Positions 9,518 to 21,156 are shown, counted from the first letter of the stretch. The stretch is 64,000 nucleotides of DNA from Tetmemena sp. SeJ-2015 (GCA_027382625.1 JAJKFJ010022255.1:124001-188000), one strand, 5' to 3'. Notes: a model not told the origin generated them from the letters alone. Translations and numbers: made by a program.

Positions 9518-11964
9518 TCACTAAGCGATTAGCTGAACTGTCTCGGCAATGGATACTTTTCCATCCTTGCCATCTCTTAGAATACTGGTAAGCTCCTTGA
9601 TGTCTCCCAAATGAATGTTAGCATTTAACTTGCTGATGCCAATAAGAAGCTCGTCTTCAGAAATCTGGTCCTTGTTATCTCTGGCAAATCTTCGCAGAAC
9701 ATCCTCCAAACCTGATCCTGAAAGTTGTGCCCTTAGTCTTGATACAACATCTTTTTGTTGAGGCTTGAGTCTTTAAACAAGGGTTTCTCTGAGTTTATGC
9801 ATAACTTCAGCATTAGCGCCTGCAGAAGCCAGATCTTGAGGCTTTGAGGAAAGCATAGCCTCCTAATTCAGATTGAGAGATTGCATGTGCTGCTGTAAAG
9901 GTGAGAAGTCCTAACCCATATTACCACTGATGTAGTTGGAGTTGAAAGAAGCTCCTTAAAGAGGTGGTTGTTGGAAGGGCATGTCACCAAATTTGTAAAG
10001 TACTTTGAGGAAATCATCATAGTTAACCACATCATCAAAGCTCGTGGTGAACAGATTCATGAACTACATAAGCTCACTAGCTTAAATGCTTCTCACATTC
10101 TCAAAGATCACATTCACGAAATCTGCTTTCTTAATGATACCAGTGTTATTGGGATCGTGAACTCTAAACTTGGAGTCAAGGTCAATTTTCATATGGTGAT
10201 CCATTTCATAAATCTTCTTCAAAACTGCAGCTGCTTCAAGGTTTTGAAGAATTACTTCCTCTTTCAGTAGACTGGCTGTCTGAGTACGGAAGGGATTTTG
10301 CTTGTAGCCCTTGAGAGAAGGTTTTCCAAAGTGATGACGCTTGTTTCCAATGTTCTCAGCTGGAGGATCGTCATCGGTGTAGTAAAGAACCTATGATCTG
10401 TCTGTGTTTGGAATTTGAGGTTGCTGTTACTGATAAATTCCTCCTCTGGTTGAAGATGATAGACCAGCTGGCTTTCCTGAAAGCATGTTTTCCAAGCAAT
10501 CAGTATTAACATTAGAGTCAGCTAAGTGCTGTCCGCAGAAAGCGCATACCATCTCATACTTCTTAAGTTCTCCAGCATACCTATCAACTAGTCTAGCCCA
10601 CTCATTCATTTCATGTCTAGTTTCCTTGTCGAACTCATCTTGGAAGTAGTCATACTTCTTCTTAAGTTCTTGAGAGAGTTTCCAGATCACATCGTCCTTA
10701 AACTTTAAGAGCTTTCTCTGTTCTTCGTAGTGCTCCATCAAGACTCTTCTCTCGGCCAACTCTCTTGGAAGGTCATTTGGATAGACATCGATTTCTACTT
10801 TAAACTGCTTAGTGACTGAGTACTCAATGTTCTCATTCAGTTACCTGTACTTGTGCAAGAAGCTCATCACATCAGGAGCAGGAGGTTAAATTTAACTGAG
10901 TGGAGATATAACTAATCGGATTAATGAAGCAAGTTTATCCACTTTGAATTTAGTGGTTAGCTATTTCTTCCATAGTCATGAGGATCTCATCAATTCTAGT
11001 GATGTCCTTTTGCACCTCAGCAATGTCATGCTAGAGAACAGCCATCTTAACTCCCTCACTGCTTCTCAGTCTTTCCATGATAGCTCCATACTCGTTTCTA
11101 ATATCCTTTTCAATTATGCCCTTTACAGTTTTGACTTCATCAATTCTATGATCTAGTCTCACTATCTAGGCTATCAACTGAGCTCTCTTGGGCACAAGAG
11201 AGTGATGAATATTCCTGTTGAGGAAATCAAACCTTGATCTGAAAGATTCTTCAACTGAGGAAATGCGATGCAGCTGGGTATTGTGAGGACCCATAACTGT
11301 GCAGTCATAGCAGATTAACTCCTCACAAGAATCACAGAAGTAAACTATCATCTCAATGGATGACTGAACAATTTTTAAGATTGAAGCTATAAAAAGAGTT
11401 CCTTTATCTGAGAACCTGATTGTGAAGGAAAGCAACTCTTTTTAGCCTCAGGGTCTAAGTGATGCATAGATCCTCCCATAGCTCCTAGAAATCCTCCATA
11501 GTGCGACATATTAGGACCTAGGCCACCCATAGCTCCAGATCCAAGGCCTGCCATTCCTGGAAAAGCTCCTCCTGGCTATCCAGTAGGAGGTTAGTTTCCT
11601 CCAAGGGCAGGTTAGGAAGCATTACCTCCAACGTTGCTAGTCAAGTCTGGCTGACTCTACAGTTCAGATTGAATATCTGCTCTTGAAACTGTATTGATAG
11701 ATTAGCAATGATAATTTTAAGAAAGAATTCGAAACCTACCTGAGGGAGATGCTTCAGCTCCTTTGGATTTGCTTTTGGTGGACTTCTTATCGCTCACCTT
11801 TCTTTGGAGTGCCTTTATCAGCTCCTTTCTTTTCCTTCTCTTTGCTGGTTGACTTCTTCTTCTCAGCTATAGTTTATTTAGCTTCACCTTTAAAATCACA
11901 GAAGCATTTGGATTAAAGCAATGATAGATAGATGGAACTTACTCTTCTTGCTCTTCTCAGACAT
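9518..11964 (-). CDS. B-box zinc-finger, coiled-coil, EF-hand-like protein
   Basis: Start Met at 11964 (MSEKSKK), then a Lys-rich head and a Gly/Pro/Met-rich linker (GAFPGMAGLGSGAMGGLG). A B-box zinc finger is visible as VYFCDSCEELICYDC with His residues in GPHNTQLHRI. A long helical region follows (RIDEVKTVKGIIEKDIRNEY to DEILMTMEE), then a second Cys pair (VCAFCGQH). The C-terminal half has EF-hand-like helices (KIDLDSKFRVHDPNNTGII and SEDELLIGISKLNANI) and ends TVQLIAQ at TGA 9518-9520. This is a TRIM-like order without a visible RING. Two one-base breaks near homopolymers and about three introns or IESs interrupt it. Function is unknown; a scaffold or cytoskeletal role is a guess. Confidence 0.7.
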
Positions 11965-12059
11965 TTAAATTCTTGCTTATGAAAATCAACTGTTTAAATT
12001 AAATTATAACTTTCCTCCTTCAATTAAATTATTTGAAAAATTATGCAATATAAGTTGCA

Positions 12060-14038
12060 AAGAGTGAATAGAATCTCCAGATAGCTCTGATATTACTCGA
12101 GGCCCTTACTTTGGAGTTCTTAAATGGGAAGTCCTATGATCTTTGAACCTATCCTCTTGATTATCTTTTTGAAAGTTCTCTCTAGCTATTGAAGAACTTG
12201 CTATATAGCTTCACCTCGTATGTCAGTTCTCTAGTTCTCCACTGGGTCTGAGAATGGATTATCATTTTGGCCCTCTGGCTTAGACTTGGTTTATTTGCTT
12301 GAATTCTTATATCTCAATTCAGCTTGTGCTCTGTTGATAACTGCACGGGAGTTCTGAATGACAAAGTAAAATTAGAAGAATGATATCAATTCCTTTATGG
12401 ATTTTATCTTCCTCCATCACTGCCATGTGAATATCTCTATTGATCTTTAGCAGTTCCATAATTTGCTTTACTGCTTGTTGAGTAAGGACACAGTCGTTGA
12501 TCTTTTCTAGATGTTCCATCAGTGGCCTCATTTTTAACTGAGCCTTTACTCTCAGCGACTTCATGGCCTCTTCTAAGTCATTCAGTAACTCTTTGGATTC
12601 TTAAGTGGATAGGAATTTCTTATTAATGTCGTCCAGTGTCATCTTTGCAGCCAAGAACTGCCCATAGTTGTTAATCACTAAATCTTTCTTGGTTGCTAAG
12701 GAGGTTTGATCTTTCAGCCTATTAAAGAAAGAAAAAAGATATAATTATAATTCAATCAATAGGCTTAAATCAATAGCTCTAACATTATTAATTCCCTGAT
12801 AGAAGGTACTTGAGTCAGTGTCCTTGTGTACCATTAAAAGGTACTGAGAGGGATCAAACATCGGAGACTAAATATGAATAACCTCCAGTTGTTGAGTTGT
12901 CTCTACTAATGAATTCAGATTCTTCACTGCCTGCTGAGTAATTGGGTCTATGATCTCTATGCTAGAATAATCATTCAAGTTTATATTGCTAATATAACTT
13001 TTAGCCTAAATATTTTTTAAAAGATTTTTATAGCATTATAGTTTTATCCTCATTAAGTGAAGCTACTCCAGTCTCATCCCCTATCACGTTGAAGTACTAA
13101 AGCCAAATTTAAAACCACGACTTATAATTTACTTACTCGCTTATCTGCTTCGAAGTTGACATCCAGCCATTTGGCTGGCTCCTTGGATCTAAATTTGCCT
13201 TTCTTCTTCTTTTTACCTTTGCCCTTTGTATTTCCCTTTGAGTCTTCTTCAAAATCTGCTTCCACAGAGAACTATGACTCGCTCTCTTGCCTACTATCCA
13301 ATCCACCCCCTTTCTTGCCCTTCTTTTTCTTTCCCTTTCTAGCTCTTGAGGGCTCAGTGGAAAGATCAACGTCATCTTCAGATCTCTCCTCGATTATTTT
13401 CTCTAGCTTTGAGAGTATATCTTCCTTGGGCACTAGTTGCTTGAGAGGTAGGTTCTTTCGCTTATTCTAAAATCATATGATGATTAGCTAGATTTTACTT
13501 TTATAAAGCTTAAAATATCGAGAGCATGATTTTAATTAAAAATTATTAAGATTATCTTTTTTCTTTATTGATTGACTTTGTCCTTCTTCTTCAATGAGTT
13601 TTTGAAATGTGGTCCGAGGTCCATAGTTATAAAGACTTAAGCCTCCAGCCCCCTAAACTCATCTTATATTGCTTCCTTGAAAGAGTATTCAGAGTCAAAT
13701 AAAAGCGAGTGGATTAGCAGCAAAGCACCTGACGAACTCCTCTTTATTCTCTTAATCACTCCTTTCGACTTCTACCCACACATTTATTCCAATCTTAAAC
13801 TATAAATTAAACTCAATCAAGATTTTAAATGTAAGTGATAGCATAACCCGATTATTCCTTCAGTCTCGTCTCCAATCAGCAGGTAATCAATTTAGTCAAG
13901 ATTCAAATAAGGCTGTGGCTCCTTCAACAAGAACTTCTTGAATTCCTCCAAAAGCTTAAACCTATTTTTAGTCTTAGGATCAGAGAACTTAAGCATGAAT
14001 GCCTCCAAAGCTTCCTATATCTCATCAAACTTTGCCAT
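12060..14038 (-). CDS. EXOC2: SEC5/EXOC2-like exocyst subunit, 5' part (minus-strand MDSs)
   Basis: Start Met at 14038 (MAKFDEIQEALEAFMLKF). A Lys-rich low-complexity stretch (GKKKKGKKGG) follows, then FDPSQYLLMVHKDTDSSTFY, the pattern shared by SEC5 N-termini. Next come LVINNYGQFLAAKMTLDDIN and the helical HLEKINDCVLTQQAVKQIM, typical of exocyst rods. SEC5 helps tether secretory vesicles to the plasma membrane. Several GT-AG introns were seen (for example one ending before NKRKNLPLKQLVP), plus an IES with TATC pointers near 12343-12390. The block ends in pointer TATTCACTCTT (plus-strand complement 12060-12070); the remainder lies inverted at 15930. At least one T-run frame break occurs. Confidence 0.7.
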
Positions 14039-14151
14039 TCTCCTTAATTTTGTATTTATTTTTATCGATTAAGATTTCAGTAATCATCACTTGCTTTGAG
14101 ATTATAGTATGTAGATATATTTTGAATGGCCCTTATAATCTGTTTGTATAG

Positions 14152-15839
14152 ATGCATGTGCTGAATCAAAATAAGAACGTCAATCAGCTGTCGACCAGAA
14201 GCCCAGTGCCTACTAAATCAAACGAACTCTCACGATCAGTAATTGAGCCCAAGAATGTGTCAGGCTCTGCACTCCCAACGAATATGATTAACTCTTCAAA
14301 GGTCTAGGGAATAACCACTAAAAGCAGGTAGAGAAGCAAGGCACGCCATCAGGTCAATAAGAACAACAAACGGAGAGATTTTAGATTTCAAGTGTCCATG
14401 ATTGGAAGACTGAAATCTACAGACCTCCTCAAGACAAAGTGGATCCAAAGCAAATGGCAAAGATGCAAATGAGAACTACTTCTGCCTTGGAGTCTAAGGA
14501 TCTATCCACTAGTATTCAATATGCTGAGATTCTGAGCAGGTCATTTGCACCTGCTCAAGGCTAGAGCACAAAGCAGGAACATTCCTACAGCAAGCTTCCA
14601 ACTTATTTGCATTTATTTTTTGGAGACTCAGCATGAGAAATACAACAAGTATGACAACATATCCGATGACAGAGTGGAAGTGCTTAACATTAATGTTAAG
14701 AGCTTACCAGCTGGAGATGAACAAGAGCTCCTGCAGAAGCTGTTCAAGAACCAACATGTGATATAGATAAAGAGCAAACTGACAACATCAGTGGACTATC
14801 GAATGGTGCTGCCAATGTCAAGATAAGATGCTTGGACAAGCTCTAAGGCTCTGAAATAATCAAGAGTCTGAGGGATAAAGGAGTGAAGGTTGAGGTAGAG
14901 TCTAGAGATCACTTGAAGGATGCTAAACTTGCCAAGGTTCACGGATTGAAGATGAAGTAGAGTGAGGAAATCTCCAAGAATTAATGGCTCAACCAAATGA
15001 GAAAGGATAATTTAAGACTAGCAAGCGGCTAATAATCTCACTAGATAAGTAGCAGATCTGTCTCTCCCAATTTCAACATGAACTTAAACATGAACACGAG
15101 CATCTCTCACATTAGTGAGTCACTCTTTCACTCTCAGTATGAGAAGTACGAACGCAATCATCCCAAATCAAGACAGTGCGATTTAACTCACTATTCAGCC
15201 ACTACTCACAACACCTCGCAAATCAACAAGTCGCATGCGGATTACTTGAGTACTAAGAGTATCAATCAAGCTCTTAACTAATTTAATCAGAGACAAGACA
15301 ATCAACAGCAGTATAACACAAGTGTAGATGACTTTACTGCTGTCAACCATCGATCAGTAGACAGGCCTGGCACTTCCTTAAAGAATGCGCAAAAGATGTT
15401 CTCTACTCATTAGCAATTGGAAACCTCCTCAGTTTAAATTAAAGGAGATGACTTATCAGCAAAGAGTGCTGCAATTGATGCTAAGACTCATATGTCAGTC
15501 ACACCCACTAAATAAAACCTTCAGATCAATAAAGAAAATGGCCTCACTAAGAATAAGAGTTAGCTTCTTGCATGTGAGACTTAATCAGCCAAGGAAAATA
15601 ATTCCTCAGCCATCAAGCCCTCTTTTAAGCAGTAGTAAGATTTCATAAATAGGCTTGTAAATGAAAAGCTTAAGAACAATGCACCTCTGCAAACATCAAA
15701 GGCAGCAAACTTGAATTAAGAGTCACTCCTAAATTAGAAATAGCCTTCAAGTCTTTAGAAGTAGCCTAAAGACCTCAATATTAGCAGTTCTCTTATGAAA
15801 CCTACTTAATCCAGCAAGAGCAAGAGAACTTTTGTCTGA
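14152..15839 (+). CDS. unidentified Ser/Gln/Asn-rich protein lying inside the split SEC5 locus
   Basis: A frame from ATG 14152 (MHVLNQNKNVNQLSTRSP) to TGA 15837-15839, rich in Ser, Gln, Asn and Lys with many TAA/TAG Gln codons. Recognisable stretches are YNKYDNISDDRVEVLNIN, EVESRDHLKDAKLAKVHGL and FNMNLNMNTSISHISESLF. Two or three one-base breaks near 14470, 14630 and 14765 are needed to keep it open. No catalytic domain, signal or membrane segment is visible; a long disordered protein seems likely. It is complete and intact between the two opposite-facing halves of the SEC5-like gene. Confidence 0.6.
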
Positions 15840-15929
15840 CAATTATTAGCAAATGAATTATTAAATGTGAAATAAAGCATTCAATGATCAAATTTAACTT
15901 TTAATATGGTTCTGAGAGTATATTCTACA

Positions 15930-18718
15930 TATTCACTCTTCTTTCTAGAGACGGGGGCTCCTAGAAATTGAGAAAGACAGCTGTGGATTTTATGGTGCAG
16001 TCTCTCCAAGATCGTGTGAGTGATTTGATAGAGTAAAGCACCAAGGTGCAAACTCAAGATGGGATGAACACTGGCATCAATTTTCAGAACACTTTCAAGC
16101 GCATGAAGTCGATGAATGAAGTTCATAAACATTAGATAAGATATGGAACAGTTGATTGATGATGATGACGAGGATGAAGAACTTGAGAAATAGAAAAAGG
16201 GGAAATCGAAGGGATAAGGTTTTCTAGAAGACTCAGATGATCAGGAGGATAGGTTATTATTTTAAGGTTAATTTTAATAACTCAGTGTCTGCAAATGAAT
16301 AGGGACAAAAGTACTCTGAGAAGGATGTCAAGGATGTTTTGTTCCCCAGAGATTACTCTCGCCTCTATCTAGAAAACAAACCACTCAAGGGTCCAAAGGG
16401 GAAGTAAACCAAGCAAGGCTAACCCAAGCCGTCAATTCTAGAAGAGCTTGCTTACTTTTAGAGATAGATTCTTAGGCGAGCTAACAGTGATCCACTCTTT
16501 TATCCAAACAAACTTTTTCTTCCTATAAATTTAAGTAAACTCGGAGATGATCTTGTAAGAACAGAGAGACAGAATAACATATGAGGTGGTTCAAAAGCTC
16601 AAAGATGATTTGTAAAAGCTTCTCTTCATTAAGCTAAGGCCATCCCACACTTACAAGGAGAATATAACTATCGGGTAGATCTAGGAGATCACTAAGCTTG
16701 AGAGTTTCATAAACGATAATCTTCAAGTAGAACAAGTGGTATCGATTAGTGACTTCATCAGGGCCATCATTCAGTTAGAAAGCTTAATTATTGATTACTA
16801 TAAGCCTTTACTAGCAGCCATTTCAAACAGGATAGAAAGATAACAAGGCAGCCAAGCAGCTATCAATTAAGCTGCTTGAAGATTTGATCGATCAACTCTA
16901 GCAATCAGTAATCAATAACCTCATCAAAGTATAATAAGTTTGAGTGTATGAATTTATTACCTAGTTTGCAACTGTCTGATAGAAATTGACCAACTTAAGA
17001 TAAACCCTTTTGAGATGCAAGATGAGGCTTTAGAAGAGTAGGAAGAAGGTTAAAGATTCAATAGATTCTAGTCTGGAGAGGAGGATTAGTCTAACTTTCT
17101 GTCTTTTACAACTCTGGGAGACTTGAGTTAATTCTTCACTAAAACTTGGCATAAAGGTAGATGGATTCAGCTACCAATCTAAAATTGAATATCTTATTAT
17201 AAAATCTTCATTTATGGTTTCTTCAATTCTTTGAGTATGGAGCTGAATCGACTTCTTCAAATACTGTAAGGGAAGTTGCAAATAGATTTCAAGCAGGTGG
17301 GTCTGTTGATGAGTGAATGCTGTTCGCTTTTAGTGAAGGAGCTAATTGCTAAGCTAAATGAAAAAATGCATGCACACAGGGATGAGTTGGAGAGGCAGTG
17401 GCATGACTACGATCAGAATTTTGAGCGTATTTACTTGACTGAGAGTGTTAAAAGCAACAGAGACAAAGAGATAGAGGAGTTGGAGCAAAAGGAGCAGGAG
17501 CTAATTATGATGACTCAATCTGCCTGCAGTGAGGTGCTTATCATGGTAAATGGGTTGGAGCAGATCTAAAAGTATGGGATGCTGCTCATTAAAGAGCAGA
17601 TCAATAGATTCCCCAGAGATAATACTTAACCTGATAAAAAGTTATCTAAGAATCAAAATTCTAAAGGGTAGTAGTTGGGTCAGGAACTGAACTCTCAAGA
17701 TCTACTTTTCATGAGTATTGAATCGTTAGCCAACTCTGAAATTGAGAAAGCTGTATCGGAGGTTTATCAATTTCTTAAGGAGATCCTGATGGACCATCTT
17801 ATTAAAAAGACTCTGGCTGATAAAGGTGAATTCAAAATTTATCTTGATACATTTATATATGAAAAAGAGAAGATAGAAATTGAACTTGAAGGGCAAGAGC
17901 AGTTGTTTGATCTGGATCTGCTAGAGTAGATTTATAATGAAAGCAGTATGCAGCCTTTCAAAGAGGCAAGAGGATATGTATGGGAGCTAATATCTTTCCT
18001 ACAGTATTCTTGTCTTGAAGTGCACTCAGTCTTTCCCTCTTTAAACTATAGAGAAGATTAAACTCAATTAATCAGCATCTCGCAACTAGTGTATTTGATT
18101 AAAGTTTACGGTGACTCTTTGCAGCATCTGTAAACTTACCAGATGATTCTACAGAGTTTGTATGTGCGTGCACTGGAGACTGTGAGCAACTAGTTTTCAA
18201 TAGACTTGCAAGACTAGCGAATGACTTTGATAGCTTAGCAAAACAACTCCTCCAATCACAGTTCAGGAGGCAATGGGGGCTTCAAATCTAAGGACAACTG
18301 GAGTAACTAGGTGATTGTTAGTGAGTTGAAACAAAGACTCTTTGAATTAGAACTTTTGAGTGATGTTTTGATGAGTAATGTTGAGTTTGCAGCTTAGCTG
18401 GAGCCAGTGCTGGAAGATGCGAGAAATGTACTGTTTGCACAGCTCAAGAACCACATCATGCTAGTTTTTAGAGTATTTATCATTGGTAAAAATGGAATTA
18501 CTGAGGCGATTGATGAAGATGAAGAAGATGTGATGAATGATAATCCCGACTTGGATGAGGATGAAGTCCGCTAGAAGACAATCAAGCAGAGAAAGACCAT
18601 GGGCATGGTTTAAGAAAGAGACCTACTTTCTCAAGAAGAGATAGAGTGCAAAAAGAAAGCCATTAGAGATATCAAGTTCAAAAGTGAGTTCAATTTGGGA
18701 GGCATACTCAGCTTTTGA
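15930..18718 (+). CDS. EXOC2: SEC5/EXOC2-like exocyst subunit, 3' part (plus-strand MDSs)
   Basis: Begins with pointer TATTCACTCTT (15930-15940), identical to the end of the minus-strand part. Joining gives SYLEILFTLLSRDGGSQKL in frame. It then encodes a long helical protein: TAVDFMVQSLQDRVSDLIE, an acidic/Lys patch (DDDDEDEELEKQKKGK), VSISDFIRAIIQLESLIIDY, LGDLSQFFTKTWHK, GLLMSECCSLLVKELIAKL and EARGYVWELISFLQYSCLEV, ending GGILSF then TGA 18716-18718. The order and the helix-rich C-terminal domain fit the conserved C-terminal two thirds of SEC5. Introns or IESs interrupt it near 16260, 16930 and 17160-17220, and there are several one-base breaks. Assignment rests mainly on the N-terminal motif and the pointer join. 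Confidence 0.68.
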
Positions 18719-18777
18719 TTACATTTTAAACTTTCCACAACTCTAAACATCTTCTCAGCTCTTCTTTATTTGGTATG

Positions 18778-19141
18778 TCCTAGATCCTTGCCTCTAGGGT
18801 CTTGAGTTCCTGGAGTCTTGCCTCATGCTGATATTCCTTGACTTGCTTATCCTCTTCGATGTACTTGAGGAACTCGTTTATCCTGTCTCTGAAGAGAGCG
18901 AACTTTCTTGGAGTTGCCTTCGTTCCAGTCTACTATCTTGTCATCCACCTACTCCAATTTTTAGTCCACGCTCTCTAGTTTGAGGAACTTCTCCTGCTCT
19001 ATGTTAAGATGGAGGTCGTTGAGTCTCTCAGTGATCTTAGTGACTCTGTCGATGTACTTGGAGGCGAAAGGCAGAGGACATCTTCTACGTGAGTGGGTTG
19101 AGTTAGTGGAGGTTGGCGGCGTATTATGAAGAACTAGCCAT
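18778..19141 (-). CDS. SF-assemblin, MDS 1 (N-terminal)
   Basis: SF-assemblin forms the striated microtubule-associated (rootlet) fibres at basal bodies. This block begins near Met 19141 and has a Pro/Ser/Thr/Arg head (TPPTSTNSTHSRRRCPLP). The rod follows as FASKYIDRVTKITERLNDL, QEKFLKLESVDQKLEQVDD and LFRDRINEFLKYIEE, ending KTLEARI. Two one-base breaks (after the start region and in an A run before FALFRDR) look like sequencing errors. It ends in a 12-bp pointer (AAGGATCTAGGA; complement 18778-18789) shared with MDS 2 at 21015-21026. The next part of the protein is therefore 2.2 kb away, upstream on the same strand. Confidence 0.87.
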
Positions 19142-19268
19142 TGTTAAGGGATGGAATTTAAAATATATTATCTCCACCTATTTGAAATTTACTGTTAAAC
19201 CAACTACCAACTTATCTATTGAGTGGCATTTGGAACGAGAAATAATAATTTGAAATAAATTAAAGAGA

Positions 19269-19830
19269 ATGGCCGACAACGAAAACGACGCAGCAGCTGC
19301 AGGTGAAGAGGGAGAAGACAAGACCGAGTACAAGATGCTGGACGAGGACATAAAGTACGAGATCAACGACTGCTTCGACATCTTCGATAAGGACAAGGAC
19401 AACTAGATTTCGTATGTGGAGTTGGGCACCTTGCTCAGGTGGCTGAAGTTCAATCCAACTGAGAAGGAGATGAAAGAGTTCGCTTAGGAGTTTGACTAGA
19501 ACTCCTCCAACCTCATCAACAGGTTCAATAGAGTTGAATGAATATTTGTTTGCTTGTGTTTAAGGAAGACAGTGATGAAGATTGTGGACAGGAAGCTGCA
19601 AGACACTGACACCATAGATGAACTGATTGAAGCCATGAAGCTGTTTGACAACGACAAGGATGGGAAGCTGTTAGTACCAGAGCTGAGGTGGGCTATGACC
19701 AAGCTGGGAGACCCCATGGACGAGGGCATGGTGGACGAGATGATAAAGGAAGTAGACGCTGATAACGATGGACTGGTAGACATAATTGAATTTGCTAAGG
19801 TGTGCTTCAACATCAAAGGAGAAATGAATT
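19269..19830 (+). CDS. calmodulin-like EF-hand protein (3' end uncertain)
   Basis: Start ATG 19269 (MADNENDAAAAGEEGED), then EF-hand loops DKDKDNQISYVE (Q encoded by TAG), an apparently degenerate second site, DNDKDGKLLVPE and DADNDGLVDIIE. About 170 residues, a calcium-sensor size. A 42-nt GT-AG intron (about 19519-19560) restores frame into RKTVMKIVDRKLQDTDTID. Similarity ends around VCFNIKGE near 19825. The continuing frame is AT-rich and not family-like, so the true last codons may lie in another segment. The coding sequence just downstream belongs to V-ATPase subunit G, not to this gene. Confidence 0.8.
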
Positions 19831-19990
19831 TCTACCCCTCCTTCTTAAGAACAACTATGATAATTTTTAGGCTTATTTTGTGGAATGAAAGAGTATTATT
19901 CATCTTTAAGGAAGTAGTTGGTGTATTTTATAAATTCATAACTGACTAAATGTTTAGTGATGCTGCTATGGTATGGATGGATATTGTGTG

Positions 19991-20097
19991 AATAGGACTT
20001 TGAGCAAAACAAGAGACAGGTGATTAAGATGTTGTTGGACCAGATCTTGGTGGTCGACTTGTCAGTGCCCAAGGTGGTGAAGCAGCAGTACGATTGA
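19991..20097 (+). CDS. VMA10: V-ATPase subunit G, MDS 2 (C-terminal)
   Basis: Starts with pointer AATAGGACTT (19991-20000), identical to the end of MDS 1. Joining gives IKLIKQDFEQNKRQVIKM in frame, then LLDQILVVDLSVPKVVKQQ and YD, TGA 20095-20097. The total is about 115 residues, the normal length for subunit G. The second segment precedes the first on the chromosome, a simple permutation on one strand. Confidence 0.86.
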
Positions 20098-20245
20098 GCT
20101 GCTGAGTTAACTTGCGTGTGGTAGAGAGGGAATGATATTGAATGTTTATAGGAATGCCATAGCATAAGTTAAAGGATTAAATATCTATAATTTATTTGTT
20201 CTCAAACTTAATATAGGATGAATACGAAAGGATGATCGTCGATTG
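20098..20245. other. spacer
   Basis: AT-rich DNA after the V-ATPase G stop. No coding or RNA signal was recognised. Confidence 0.3.
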
Positions 20246-20665
20246 TAAAAAAAAAGAGATTAAAATAACTTCTAAGACCTTATTAATTATTACTTTTCTT
20301 TAAATCTGATTATTAATACTATTTCTTTAATTTCGATTCTGTAATGGAGGTCTTACAGTTATATTTGACGATCAGTCCTTTGACTTTTCCACCACCTCGG
20401 CGGGCGTCCGTTCTATCGATCCATGCCATTTTCATTCCCATTTCAGATTCCCATGTTCAATTTAGTTTCGGGATAATTTAAGATTTTCGGGTATCTTATA
20501 GATGAATTTTAGGATATCGCACAGGACTTATTGGATTATTATCTAATTGCGTAATTTATTTTAATTTATGATTTCGAAGGGATTCGAACCCAATTCCGAT
20601 TATTCTAATTCCCGACCGTTGCCAGTAGGCCACCCGGACTCCTCCAACGCCCTCCCTCTCCACTT
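20246..20665 (-). repeat. tRNA-derived SINE-like sequence (Pol III type promoter)
   Basis: On the minus strand, near 20645-20565, there is an A-box-like TGGCCTACTGG and a perfect B-box GGTTCGAATCC at a tRNA-like spacing. A D-stem can pair (GGCC with GGTC), but acceptor and anticodon stems do not, so this is not a functional tRNA. About 330 bp downstream a run of nine T (20247-20255 as A on the plus strand) could terminate Pol III. The interior contains an unusually GC-rich patch for this region (around 20395-20430). A SINE or Pol III noncoding RNA fits; a decayed tRNA is the alternative. Confidence 0.4.
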
Positions 20666-20834
20666 TATTTTATACTTCTTCCCCCCGATTTTCCATTCGT
20701 ATTTTAGCCATAATAAAATTACAATATTTTATCTATCATTCCCACAACTCTCTCTTTTAATCGCTTATTAAATTATCAATTATACTTATGCACAGATCTA
20801 ATAATTAGTTTATCTCCTTGGATTATATGGGCAC

Positions 20835-20850
20835 TCACTGCACTTGAGTG
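20835..20850 (-). CDS. SF-assemblin, MDS 4 (last codons and stop)
   Basis: Pointer CACTCAAGTGCA (complement 20839-20850) is followed by G then TGA (20835-20837). Joining to MDS 3 gives LNSTQVQ and stop, the expected C-terminal position. Only the last codons, the stop and the 3' flank come from this segment. The protein order is 1-2-3-4, while minus-strand order from high to low coordinate is 3-2-4-1. Confidence 0.8.
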
Positions 20851-20890
20851 TGTAAATAGATAAATGAGATTTGTATGATATTTTTGTTTG

Positions 20891-21026
20891 ACTCTCAAAT
20901 CTGTTGCGAGACTCTTTGAGCACATCCCCCTTGAGGCCTGCGAATCTGTCCTCCACAATTGCAATTAGTCTTTTCTCCATATCTCTCCTTGCTGCATTCT
21001 CCTGTTCAAATCTCTCCTAGATCCTT
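20891..21026 (-). CDS. SF-assemblin, MDS 2
   Basis: Bounded by pointers AAGGATCTAGGA (complement 21015-21026) and TTTGAGAGT (complement 20891-20899). It encodes RIQERFEQENAARRDMEKR then LIAIVEDRFAGLKGDVLKES, the coiled-coil rod centre. Joining to MDS 1 gives TLEARIQERFEQEN in frame. On the minus strand it precedes MDS 1 although it comes later in the protein. Confidence 0.9.
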
Positions 21027-21156
21027 CAAGGCAATAAAAGCACTTCAGATACACTCTCAGTAGGATATTGCATGTGGAGTGTCAGAATAAATTAATAAGA
21101 AAAGAGAGAGAGGTAAAGAGCGCATTAATATATTTACTATAAATTATTAGCAAGAA

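Noticed and set aside
19991..20097. C-terminus of the EF-hand gene
   Set aside because: The sequence fits V-ATPase subunit G and is joined to 21157-21407 by an exact 10-bp pointer; linking it to the EF-hand gene breaks the frame.
20565..20645. A functional tRNA gene
   Set aside because: The B-box is perfect, but the acceptor, anticodon and T stems do not pair, so only a tRNA-derived head is supported.
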